Source: Mortierella sp. BCC40632
Taxonomy: Eukaryota; Mortierellomycota; Mortierellomycetes; Mortierellales; Mortierellaceae
Length of the DNA: 64,000 bases
Reading direction: 5' to 3'
NCBI GenBank assembly: GCA_011634665.1
Contig: WAEK01000003.1
Coordinates: 2,202,001-2,266,000, forward strand
The notes beneath the pieces were generated by a model. The model was not told where the DNA came from. It searched no databases and saw nothing but the letters and a program-made list of their open reading frames with translations. Each line of letters opens with the position of its first letter. Positions within the stretch are counted from its first letter, which is position 1. Below are positions 49,974 to 61,300 of the stretch, piece by piece. A program made the position numbers and the translations under genes.

Positions 49974-52032
49974 CGAATGGGGACGAACTCGAGGCCGTAC
50001 GCAAGAATATTTAAATGAAGAAGGCTTATCAACGAGGTGCTTGATTTCAATTCATAACATAGTTGCGTAACTCGCGCCTGAAGGCGATGTCTTTTTAATA
50101 GAACCCTTATAGGAGTGTGGTTTATCAAACCACTGTTGCTACTCTGTATCTCTTTTTAATCCTGGTCGTGGCCTTTGGAAATCCCCTCGATTGTTAGTCG
50201 ATGGATCAAAACGATTATTGTGAGTAGAAAGAACCAAAGGTGCTGTTATCTTCCCATCACAAATGCGTACTACCTACTCTACTTAACTATTATTCTTTTT
50301 ATCCAAATAGGCATCCAGACAGGTCTTGCCTGGGAGCGTCATCACATGGTGGCACTGAATGAAGTAGAAGATTTGTGTTGTGGGGGAAATCCAGACAAGT
50401 CAACTGAGCAAAAAGCAAAGTCTAGCCTTTTTCTCCCATTGAGAGGGCGATCTTTTGGTCTCTACTGATTGTCCGTAGTCCCTGGTCTAGATGAGTCGAT
50501 AGATCTTTCTTCTAAGATTTCAGACTCCTTTGCTTCTAGTCCATTCTACAAGGTGACTATGCCGGAGAGTTTCTACTTTCACTCTCTAGCAAGGAAGTAA
50601 CTCTTAGGTAGGCAATTTTGCCTATGTTTAAATATACACACCCAAGGTAGTACGCTCAGAACTATTATTGTTATCAACATGGGGCAGCTCTTGTATTGTT
50701 TTTTTCTCTTTGCCTCGTTCAGACGTGTGGTGGGGTCTCGGACCTGATGCTGGTCTCCACTACCTCGAGATATTCCAGGGGTGGTCAATCGTTCAATAGA
50801 AAAAGGCTACTGCCTGTAGTGATATTGAACCGTTCAAGGAAGCCATGACGCGATTGGGATTGGGGAGGATGAGGACTAGGAGGAAAAGAAAGATGAAAAG
50901 ATCGGAAGCACTTGTTGGACACAGAGTTTTTGTGTCCAACTCTTTTTATCCAAAGGACTGTTTTCGATCGGAGTGAAAATGGTTGGCAACACTTTCCCAT
51001 GCTCATATGACCTATTGGTTATCCTTTGCCACCAATCACCATACTTTGTTCATCATCATGGGTGCCATCTTTCCATGATTGCTTACCTGTTCTCTATGCC
51101 AACAGTTGAATACATTCGGACCATCTAATCTTCCAGTTAATGATTAGTGTGTAGAATCCTCCGAGTAGCTAGCTAGGACTGAGAAAATTGAAATGTGAAT
51201 CTGATGTGGACCAGAATTGTGAGAATGGGCTCCTTCAGCCCCCAAATCAGCCACTGGGGCCGGAGGTGCCGGTTCCTTTGTATTGCCAGTCAGTTGTGTT
51301 AGTACCGAAGTCAACGGTTTGTCTCAAGCCACACGAGTAAGATAAATGTTCTCCAGGTGACGCAGACGGAGGAGAGAGCGGGAAGACGCCTTTGTGGGTG
51401 GCTACATGTGTTTGGTTACCTAGGGGTGAGAGCGATAGAAGGGAGAGAACACCAGGCGGAATGCTCAGGCCATCGATTGGGGGTAGTGGGGAATTAATTG
51501 TCTGCTGCGCTAGATTCTCACCCGCGATAGGTCCTCGACTGGACCTTGTTTAGCGAGTTGCTCCCTGGCCAGAGGGTCATGGCCAGTCGTGGGTAGACTC
51601 ATTATATATCTCTGTCTAGGCTGCAGCTGTTGTGACAGGGGTGGTGTTTGCGGCGCTGCGACACGTCAACACCAGGCATTGGACCAAACTTCAAAGAGCG
51701 GGCTGCATATGGGTGACTGGAGCAGGCAAAGGAGCAATTGTGGATGGAACCTTGCAGAAGCCTGGCGTAGCTAAAATCTACGTACACGCGGAAAATCGGC
51801 GAGTACGTGGATCAATGGAGCAAAAACTGCAGGGAGCATATTTAGAGTTTAGCCTTGATGCCATGCCCGACAATGTACGACTCTCGCAGTTGGGGGAAAA
51901 GTGGTCCAATCGAACTAAACCCGTGTAAGCTGGGCGCTGGGCTTTGCGCCGGGAGAATAATGAGGCTGGGCACGCGCTCAAAAGAGTCATCGGCACAATT
52001 GCTCCGCTGCATGGCGAATGAGTGTCCGCTGC

Positions 52033-52039
52033 TATATAA
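52033..52039 (+). promoter_or_regulatory. TATA box of the Spt23/Mga2-like gene
   Basis: TATATAA lies 386 bases before the start codon. A long pyrimidine leader follows, including T14 at about 52122 and a TC repeat at 52147-52177. Confidence 0.45.
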
Positions 52040-52138
52040 CACCCAGCCTCCCGCGCTTGCATTCTTCCCCCATTTGGCCGTCTGACCGCCTCTGTTCGAC
52101 TCTATTCGACTGTCGTGACTCTCTTTTTTTTTTTTTTG

Positions 52139-52146
<8 letters not shown>

Positions 52147-52177
<31 letters not shown>
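52147..52177. repeat. TC microsatellite in leader
   Basis: A TC dinucleotide run in the presumed 5' leader of the Spt23/Mga2-like gene. Confidence 0.85.
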
Positions 52178-52180
<3 letters not shown>

Positions 52181-52418
52181 ATATCTTTTTGGCTCTCCAT
52201 CCTGTGCCAGCTCCCTCCTGTCTATAGCCTTCAATCTCACCCTGCCCTGGATGAACCGTTAAAGAAGACCTTCTTTCTACCATCCACCTACTCTCACCCC
52301 GCTCCCTTTCTCCATCCCCCTTCTCCTCTTACCCCGCCTGGCTCTGCGCCTCTGCTGAGCCCGCTACCCTCTTTCCGAACCCCTATCCGACCTCGCCTTA
52401 CCCTGCTCCCTCGCCACC

Positions 52419-55400
52419 ATGCCCCCCTATCAACCGCTCGTCTTCGAGCCGTCGTTTCTGCAACACCCGCACGAGGTATTTGATAATGTGACATCACGGT
52501 AGACTAGCACGCAAAAGGTTGGACGAGAACTAGTCCTCCACTGCTCTGCTGTTCCTGTTGATGGCCATTTGTCTCAAGTAACCGTTACCCCATTCTCACG
52601 GCTCTCTCTCAATCTCTCTCTTCCCCCCCCTCTCTTCTCATACAGATTGTTTGCGACCACAATGTGGACCCCAAGCTGCCTTCATCATCACCTTTTCCCG
52701 AATGGAACAGCAGCGTGCAGACGCAGAGCCTTAGTGAGGCCAACAGGTATAGAAGCTTCTTTGACTATCTTTCTTTGATCCTTGTGGCACCTTCATGGAG
52801 ATTCTTACCGCCACCGTCACACCACTCAATAGTGCTACGCCGTCTTCGATGCGTTTGAATGTCCGCACTAATGTCTTCAAGAAGGAGCTTCAGGAGTATG
52901 TCCCTGTCCAGGAAGGTGAGCGTCTTCGCATCGAGACCATCATCTACGCTGAGCTGTCGCTTGTTGACCCAACTGCTGCCGAGGGTAGCGTTGTTAAGGG
53001 CTACGACTTTGTGCGCCTGCCCAAGGAGCTCTTTTATACCGCGCCAGACAAGCTCATCTCTAATGAAGACTTGGCCACCAAAAAAATCCTCGATGTGACC
53101 GCCACTCTCATGTGCCCTTCTAACAACTGGGAGGTTGAGAAGGAGACCTGCATCCGCTGTGCGCGTCGTATGTCTTCCAAGCTTGACGAAGCTGAGAGTC
53201 GAGTAAGGATGGCAATCCATATTTTTGTTTCTTGCTCTGCTTTACTTCATCACTGTCCATTCTGACCATTGTGTTATGTACATCCATTTACTAGATTATC
53301 CACATGCTACCAGAACTTCTCCGCACTGAGGATGGCGACGCATTGATCAACTTCCGCAGCGGCGTTGCAAGTCTCCAGTTCAAAGTCAATTGTTACTGTG
53401 GCCACAAGAAGGAGAAGAAAGGTTTCGTAATTCGTTTTGACGCTCAAACCTCCTCATCGCCAGCGATCGCCTCGTTCATGACTACGCCAATGATGTTCTA
53501 TCATGAAAACAAGAACCGTATTGCAATCCGTGCCGCCAAAGCACAGGCTAAGGCAGAGCTCCAACTTCAGCGACAGCAACAACAGCAGGAGCAGGAGCTT
53601 CAACGCCAGCAACAGAGACAAATGAAGATGGATGCCCGGAGCCAGGGCAATACTCTCTCGATTTCGTCCGCCCGCAACATCGTCAAGTCCGTCAACAGCA
53701 AGACAAAGCGCGAGCTTCGGACGAATCACCGAGACTTTGGCCCTCTGCAGTCCCATAGCCACCAGCAGCCACTGCAGCACCAGGCACATATTCCTTCGCC
53801 GCCCGATTCGTCATACAGCTCGCCAATTGATTATACGCCCAGCTCAGATGTTGCCGAGTACATGGGCAGCCCAGATGTTACAATGACCTCTCAAGACCCG
53901 ATGGGCTCCCTTTTCCCTGATTATGCAAGAAAGGCAGCGAATACCTCGGCTTCATCTCCTAATCATGATCACCTCATATCACAGCAACAATCGCAACTGC
54001 AAACACAACAGTTGTCTAACCCGGCCATCATTAGCCACATGACCCCTAGCAATGGTACAACCCGTGGTGGTACTCTGGTTACGATTCACGGTTCTGGATT
54101 CACAGTCGGTGAGAAAATGTACGTTAGCTTCGGTGGGACGGCCGTCGAGGCGGTTCCGGACCGTGATCATTTGATTACCTGTTTTACTCCGCCGACGACC
54201 AAGCCAGAGTCCGTGAGCGTTATTGCCTCGGTCTCGCCTGCTCCTTTGCCATTCCCTGAGATGATCGAAGCCCAGTCGCCTCCTGCAACATTCACATACG
54301 TCGATGACAACGAGGATGAGCTTATCAAACTTGCGCTTCAGCGTGTTATGGATATCTCAGGCAAGGAGGAGACCTCAGTGGACTCTAGTCTCACTCGCCC
54401 TAACGACCTTGCGATCTGGCAGGACCTGTGGAACAGCAGCAACGCAACGGAGAGTTCTTCATCTTCATCATCGCCACCTTCATCTTCATCGCCACCTTCA
54501 TCTTTGTCATCATCTGCATCAGCTTCCTCGTCACCTCCGAGATCAGTGACCGCACCTACGTTTGAAGAGCTAGAGACGATGGTTCTCGGATCGTTCAAGC
54601 TCGTCGACACATCATCCCCACCGTCGCCATCGATCCCATCGTCGAACTTGCAGACTCAATCATCCTCGTCCCCTCCGACAATGAACAATGAGCGCATCTC
54701 TATTGTCAACAGCACAGGACACTCTATGCTTCATCTTTCGGTTGCGCTCCAATACCTTACTTTGGCTAAGGAGCTTATCATGCGTGGTGTCGATTTGGAT
54801 ATTAAGGATAAGAACGGATTGACAGCTCTGGACTTGGCTCGTGTCTTCAAGCACAGCAGAATGATTGATCTTCTCATGAACGATATCGAGTGTTCGTCCG
54901 TTTTTGGTGGTGACGGTCACCATCAGCAACAACAGCAAAACTCGAACTCCTTCTTTAACGAAGCAGCGAACGCAATCCTCAAGAACACTGTGAGCCATCA
55001 ACAGAATCAGTACCAGCTTGCCACTGGCGTTCAGTATCAGCAACAGAATATGAGCAACGCCTCTCATGGAGGACTCCGTCACAGCCCCCCGTTCGACGAT
55101 CCCATGAGCTTGGACTGGATCAATGACTTTGGGCAGATGCGACCCAGCGAGATGACCTACCACAAGGACATGGCCATCCCAGAGAGACTACAAGGCGAAT
55201 CATTGCCACCACCGAGGATTCAACCCACCGGGCGGACGGACGTGATCCCACCCGCCCTTTCCCGCGCCGGGAACATGATCTCATCGAACCAATACCAACC
55301 CGCTATACAAGCGACGGGAAGGTTGTTTGGCGAGCCTCATGACCTGGCGCAGTCCGCTGGTGTGACTGCAGCTGACAGCCGTGACGATCGATTCTCTAGA

Positions 55401-55742
55401 CAGAGATACGACAGCTATGGCAGCGGCAGCAGCAGCAGCAGCAGCGGCGAGAGCGGTGCGGAAGAAGAGGACATGGACTTTTTCGAGAACCATCACCGAC
55501 GCACCGTTGAGCAGGCTGTAGTTCAGAGCAGCCGAATTGATGTCGAGTCTGAACCGTCGTTGTACCTCGGAGGCCGACGTGTAGTCTTTGAGCGATTGGA
55601 CAATCATCGCGAAGACCCATCGAGCACGATAGCAACGACGACGAACTCCTTCCTGGAAGGTTTTCCTCATTCAGGATCCTATCCTCCTCAGGGTCCTTCC
55701 AACAACAGGAGCCAGGGCCAAGATGAATTCAGGAGGCACTAA
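52419..55742 (+). CDS. Spt23/Mga2-like transcription regulator (IPT/TIG and ankyrin)
   Basis: Four exons (52419-52475, 52646-52746, 52833-53202, 53295-55742) give 991 residues; the ATG sits in a strong context (GCCACCATGC). The N-terminal third (RLNVRTNVFKKELQEYVPVQ, RLRIETIIYAELSL, NCYCGHKKEKKGFVIRF) matches the conserved region of the Spt23/Mga2 family. An IPT/TIG fold follows at about residues 417-512 (ISHMTPSNGTTRGGTLVTIH, GEKMYVSFGGTAVEAVP). Ankyrin-type repeats lie at about 645-709 (GHSMLHLSVALQYLTLAKEL, DLDIKDKNGLTALDLA). Yeast Mga2 and Spt23 are ER-anchored precursors, cut by the proteasome to switch on fatty-acid desaturase genes. Here the last 280 residues are polar and low in complexity, and I see no C-terminal membrane helix. 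Gln/Ser-rich linkers separate the domains. Confidence 0.82.
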
Positions 55743-56280
55743 ATTGAGGAAGGAGGATTGATGCATATTACCTTGTGCATTGACCAAGTCATACACCTGT
55801 TTGCTTTCCCACCCAACTGTCTATTGTTTGTTCAGGACACGATACCCAGGGGGCACGGCAAGCACCAAGCCGGATCCGACTATTGTTTTCTATTGTTATT
55901 TTTATTACTGCCCAGTATTGTTATTTTTATTATCATTTTTCAAGTACAACACTCCTGGATGACATCTATGATGCTCTCTCTTTCCCTCTCTTCTCGTGGG
56001 TTCTTACAACCCATGAAGCGACTGACTCTGTGAGTTATGCTGTATCATTAGTAGTAGTTGTTTTTTTTTTTTTTTTTTTTTTTATCTCTATCTGTGTATA
56101 TCTTTTTTCTTGTTCTGTATCACTGTGTTTCTTTGTAGTAGTTGCATGTCTTACCATTTGAATCAAAATGTCAATTAAAAAACGAAGGAAAAAAAATCAT
56201 TTTTTTTAATACGAAAGCATCCAGTCCAGATATCTAGAATCCTCTTATGTGTGTGTGTGTTTTCCTGTGTGACTGGGAGC
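55743..56280. other. convergent 3' region
   Basis: It separates the stops of the Spt23/Mga2-like gene (plus) and RPA2 (minus). The sequence is T-rich with a T23 run and a short GT repeat near 56250. No coding segment is supported; in particular, no exon encoding a membrane helix could be spliced onto the upstream gene with confidence. Confidence 0.5.
56061..56083. repeat. T23 homopolymer
   Basis: An uninterrupted T run in the convergent 3' region between the Spt23/Mga2-like gene and RPA2. Confidence 0.95.
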
Positions 56281-58056
56281 CTATTGGTACGAGGACAGGA
56301 AGTGGTCATAATCCTCGCCAGAGAAAATGTCTCCTTCTGAGGTCATCGAGTCCAACATCGAACTAGAACAGGTCAAAAAAAAAAAAAAAAAAAGAAAATA
56401 GGGTGAGTGAACTGTACCTAGGAGAGAAGCCCCCAAAAAAAAAACGGTGACATTGTCAAAATCTATATCTTACTTGACAGCATCCGAGCTACCGATAATG
56501 CTAGCAAATCGTTTGATAATCTCATTTCGGTGAACACCAGTCTTGGAGTCGGGGTGGGTCTGAATCATCTGAATGATCTGAGTTTCAACATCCATAGGTC
56601 CTGAACTTCCACTTGGGCGAGCCGAATTGTAGTTGATTTGGTTCTGACCAGCATTGGTTGATGTAGATACGACTCCAGTCATTCCTCCAGATGACTATTC
56701 AGAAAACAAAGCAAGACAGATAACAGAATAGGTATTCATTTAGGACGAAAGAAAGACAATAAGCCCTGGGTTATTTCTTTGTCGAACGAAAATAATAATA
56801 ATGATAATAATAATATTCGTTACCTTTTGGCGGGTTGCACTGACATGAACAAAGATCACTTCCAGGTTGTGATGTGTCACCTCGTTCCAGTCTGATACAG
56901 GGCGAATCGTGTGGATGTTCACTGAGAACCGCTGGTTATACTCTTTCAAAAGTCCAACGACCCGCACATAGTTTCCCTCACTTTCAGCAACAAAACAAGA
57001 GTTACAGATTTTGTGTTAGCAAAATGACCAACAGCCCCTTCTACTATCGTTTCTGTTTAAATTGCATCGTCCGCTCATGAAAGGAGGTTTGTTGGGTTTT
57101 GTCCGCATCTCATTATTGATAGTATAGTTCCCCACTTGGGTCTGCTCAGTTCCCAGCCGGGACAAGAGATGGACAGGACAGAAATGATTCAAACTTACGT
57201 GATTGTGTTTGCCTCTGAGGGGCCATCATCCTCTGACAAGTATCGCCTCGCGTCAATAACTCCTGTGCCATCATCAATCGTGAACATGTGATGAGTAGAT
57301 TGTCTGTTGATACTGCGGACCACGCCAACAAATGTGACCTAAAAAGAAGAAGACAAGAGTAAGAGAGTATTTCACTATAAGTTTTGGTGGGAAAATGACT
57401 GTCTCTTGTGTTGACAGACCCCAAAGTCTAATTCCTTTCTTATCCATTTCAACATTGGCTTGCCTGTCCAATTTCCTGGTTGTCGATACGGAAATCGCCA
57501 TCGGCATGGGTCTGAGAGACGTTGAGAAGTTGCTTGATAGTGACAGGGCGCAACGAGTGGTTGGATCTCTACGAGGTAGGAACAAGAAAGAAAGAGGGAG
57601 AGAAAAGAAAAAAAAAAAAAAAAAAAAAAAAAAAAACGCCACCATCATATGCCGTGTGAGAGTCAGTACTTTTTTCTCACCCATTCTCTCTTTGGTAAAA
57701 CAGATGGAATCATTGCATGGGAAGAGGAGAGGTATTCAATCATGACAAAATTGTCTGTTACCTTGGGTGCTCCAGACTGTTCGCTGTTGAAGCTATCCTG
57801 GACATAGCCCTGTCCTGTAGCGCCAGTGTGAGCTCTGTAATCTACACAGGGGTAGAAGTAGACAGAAAAACGCCATCATCGTTAGTTCAATGAACGGAAA
57901 AACATACACACACTCTGTCCTTTTTTTATTATTATTTTGATCCGTTCTAGTCGTTAGACAATTGTCCATGGCAAAATGAACGCCCTCCTCCGTAAGACAG
58001 GTTCTGTTTGAGGCGAAAAAAAAAGAGAGATAATGTGGCAATTTCATACTGTTCAT
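56281..58056 (-). CDS. RPA2: replication protein A 32 kDa subunit
   Basis: Seven exons (58056-58050, 57841-57762, 57568-57464, 57338-57199, 56980-56824, 56694-56474, 56362-56281) give 263 residues, near the 270 of human RPA2. The N-terminus is short and rich in Gly, Ser and Gln, the part phosphorylated in other species. The OB-fold covers about residues 35-160: RPVTIKQLL, VTFVGVVRSINRQSTHHMF, IDDGTGVIDARRYL and NYVRVVGLLKEYNQRFSVNI with HTIRPVSDWNEVTHHNLEV. A winged-helix C-terminus (QIIQMIQTHPDSKTGVHRNE, ending EGDIFSGEDYDHFLSSYQ) would bind repair partners. RPA2 is the middle subunit of the ssDNA-binding heterotrimer used in replication and repair. The first coding exon is only 7 bases, and the third intron uses a GC donor. 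Confidence 0.9.
57608..57636 (-). repeat. T29 (minus strand) homopolymer in RPA2 intron
   Basis: Twenty-nine A on the plus strand, T in the sense of the gene, lie within the RPA2 intron 57761-57569, about 39 bases before the acceptor. Confidence 0.95.
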
Positions 58057-58372
58057 GGTCTGAGAGTCTTTGTATGGAGGGTGGAAAGCAGAATGGAAAA
58101 ACGATAGGTAGAACCTCAAATGTCGAGCACTTATTTTTTTGGTGGCCAAAGGTCGTCGCGTGGAGTTGTCATTTTTTGGCAAAGCCACAGTCTCTTCACT
58201 TTGATTTGAACAGTCTACAGAGCCTCAAGGTATCCCTTCCTCTGTTAATGGCATTTACTCTTCTTAAGCTTCTAGTAATACAGGGATATTTAATGAAAGG
58301 AGAGGAGGGATCCCCCGTGAGGAGGAGAGCGGACAGTGCAAATAGGTTCTAAAGTGTTCTGCTTTATCCAGG

Positions 58373-61300
58373 TTAGCTAGTCTTTGAGGGACCTGCCTCC
58401 TGTTCTTGGGGCCTGCTTGTGTCAGACATGTCTTCTCGACGAGTCGTGAATGTTGAAACCTCCATAACATCATCATCATCAACATCGATACGAGGTGTCG
58501 CCGATATAGATGTCTCTTCTGACCCTTCCTCAGCATCTGCTGTTGATGTGATCTGTGATCTTTTGGTTGGCGAAGTAGGCCTCTGGGACTGACCAGAAAT
58601 ATTTCTAGGAAGACTGGATCTCTCTGATGTCACAGTATCTTCGGATTTTATCCTCCTCAACGACTCTGAAGATCCGCTTGTTGGGCTAGGGCCGATTCTT
58701 GGGCTGACAGTTGATACTATGGGAGAGCGCGATCCCTGTAAAATCAATGGTGAGTGATGGCCCGTGGATGCTTTAGAAAGTCCCGTAGATTGCGATGCAC
58801 TAGGTCGTTGCTGAGGGGTCAGGGTAGAGGCACTTTGGCCCAACATCGTTGACGATACCGTTGATGGTGAAAGCCCAGAAGAGGGTAGCCTGAGGTGGAA
58901 CCCCTTGACAACCAGCTCTTTCACCTTGCTCAGAAACGCCTTGGCTGAAGTTTCATCCACGAAAATGTGATGGTTCAGCGATTTTAGAAGCTTGTCTAAT
59001 CGAGTCACCGGTTCACCTCTTCTCAGAGGCAATGAAAGATCAACTCGATTTGGATAAGATCGGTAGTATCGCACGAGGTCTGTGAGCTGCTGGAAAACGG
59101 CTACTGAGAGTTCATTCGTTCTTGTAATCTCTCTGTCAAATGCATAGGGCAGCCCTAGAAAATGAAAAAAAAAAAAAAACGAAGATGTCACGTAAGAGTC
59201 ATGAATCATACGAGAGAAGCAAGAGAGATTTTGCTTTAAGAAATGAGCTGTTTAGCACTTACGGCAGTTGTGCTGGTTATCCACTGTATCCGAGATAGAA
59301 AGAAATTGAAACTTTGACAGGTAAGATATACTCCTGGGATCAAATGGACTCACAATCACTCCAACAAATGGCTCCACACCAGTCTCATGGCGTCGAAACA
59401 TAAACTGATGCTCGGTTTGGTTCTCAATGTCTCTCACACTTGGGTTTGGCTCAAAAGTTGGATGTGAATGGTACCAGCCCACAACAACGAATCCTTTTGA
59501 CGAGAAGAACGACCTTGCTTCGACATCAGACTCTGGATCCAGTTCACACTGGAAGCCAGTACTAATACTTCGACAAGGAAAGACTCCAAGAATAAACAAT
59601 ATCCTTTCGTCTTCGTCATAAAGTCCTCCAAGGAGTCCAATGACCTCTGTCTCTGCCATGTGAGAGTGGAAATCCATGATAAGCTAGAAAAATAAGAGAG
59701 CACAAAACTGTTAGTCTTTCATACAGGTTAAATTTTCATTTTCGGCTTCATCCCAAGCTCATACCATAGCATCGCTTGACACCTTGACCCTGAATGGTGC
59801 AGGCTTGAGCGGACCAAATTTCCGAGGAGGGATAAGTCGGAATGGATCATAGCTTCCAGCGTCTTCCACAAAATCTTCCTCATCTCCATTGTTCTGATGT
59901 CCACGCGTTCGACTCAGGTAGTGCTGCGCGCGACGGTTTTTGGGCACTTTTGTGTTCACAGCCCTAAATTCTGAGGCTGCAAAATACCTCGCATTCTGTG
60001 CAGCAAGTCGTTCTTGCTCAAGCTCATCCTCCATCTCATCTCTTGTCATGCCATACCGTTCAAAATAGGCTGCGTCATCAAGACTTTCATCATCTGTTAA
60101 CTGTCGCCTTAGAGAATCTCTGCTCGATGCCTGATCGCCATGTTCAATGACATGGCCCTGGAGGTCCCGCTCATCCACCCTAAACACAATGAATAAACTC
60201 CGGTAGGTTAATATTTCACCTTTTTTTCTTAGAAATCTGGTTTCAAAATCAAGCGATATCAAAGGGATTTCGTATTACCATTCTCCTCGCTCATTTCGGA
60301 CACGCCTACGCCGCGAAGATGAGGCTGACCATATTGAATCGGTTTCCAGGCTAGCGCGAGCCCCGGTATTTCGATGAGACATACTAGAGGAGGACGATGG
60401 CGTCCACGCACGCTCATAGGGAGGTCCCTTCCGTCTTGCCCCTCCATTCCGTGGACGCGCAAGTGAAGCTCCGGGAGAAGATGCAGTCATCCCTACATTA
60501 ATTGCCCCAATTGACTCGAGCCAAGAGTGAACTCTTCCAATGGCATTGACGTCTCCACAATCCTTTAGACCAGATCGCACGCTCGTTTTGGTGAGATATG
60601 TCGACGGAGACTTTTCCCAGGCCGAGAGAATCGTGTTTCGAATCCTTTGATATCGCTCAGGTGTTTTGCTTGTCTTGTTGCAGAAAAACTCTGCATGGAC
60701 TTTCTTTTCTTCTTCTGTGATGACCGATTTATCCAATATCCGCTGCTTGACAGTTGAGGTCTTGGTGGTTGAAGTTGATGAAGAAGCTGCACCACTAGAG
60801 CCCATAATGGGTTCAGAATGCAGCATCCCTGGCTGAGATGAGCTGCTTTGTGAGCTGTTTAGTCGGCCATGCAGCTGGTTTGAACCAATAGATGATTTTG
60901 GTCGATTGGGAGGGATGGAGTGAGTCCTGCGAGGTAAAGGGAGCTGCCCATGTGGAGGTAAACGCTGTAGCGTCCCAGTTCCCAAGGTTCCTTCCTCCTC
61001 TTCCTCCTCTTCCATGTTCTCAGTCCTGCTGTCGCCAGCACTATAGCTTCCAGCTTCATCACTATCGTAGATTCTATGAATTTTGGTCCTGCCATTTTGT
61101 TTTGAAACCGGTACATCTGGAGAGTTGCGGTTATTTGGCCGGGCATCCATAGTCCCGGCCCGGGTATCATCCTCTTGGGTGGAAGTAGCAAGCATTGTTG
61201 CCTGTGATGACGACCGTGCTCCCACAGCGTTAATTTTTGAAGTCCCATGTTGGTACGAGAGACTTGATAGGGGCGAATGGGCCATAGCTGAGTCTGCGTG

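Larger units (their letters stand above)
43395..52418. other. 9-kb gene-poor region between two divergent regulator genes
   Basis: This is the shared upstream DNA of the C2H2 factor (minus) and the Spt23/Mga2-like gene (plus). It contains a GAAGAAGAG array (45415-45486), A21 at 46904-46924, a GA repeat (47998-48032), a Gly/Asp-type codon repeat near 48405-48540, a CCTACT/CCTGCT array (49855-49973) and a TATA box at 52033. Open frames are mostly repeat-driven. One weak ORF at 48346-48783 and a decayed coding-like stretch near 49430-50070 are noted separately. I see no tRNA, rRNA or intact transposase. Confidence 0.55.

Noticed and set aside
51589..51928. Roughly 100-residue forward frame preceded by a CTAG acceptor-like site
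   Set aside because: No start codon or upstream exon was found, it overlaps an equally long minus frame, and it lies in the presumed promoter of the Spt23/Mga2-like gene.
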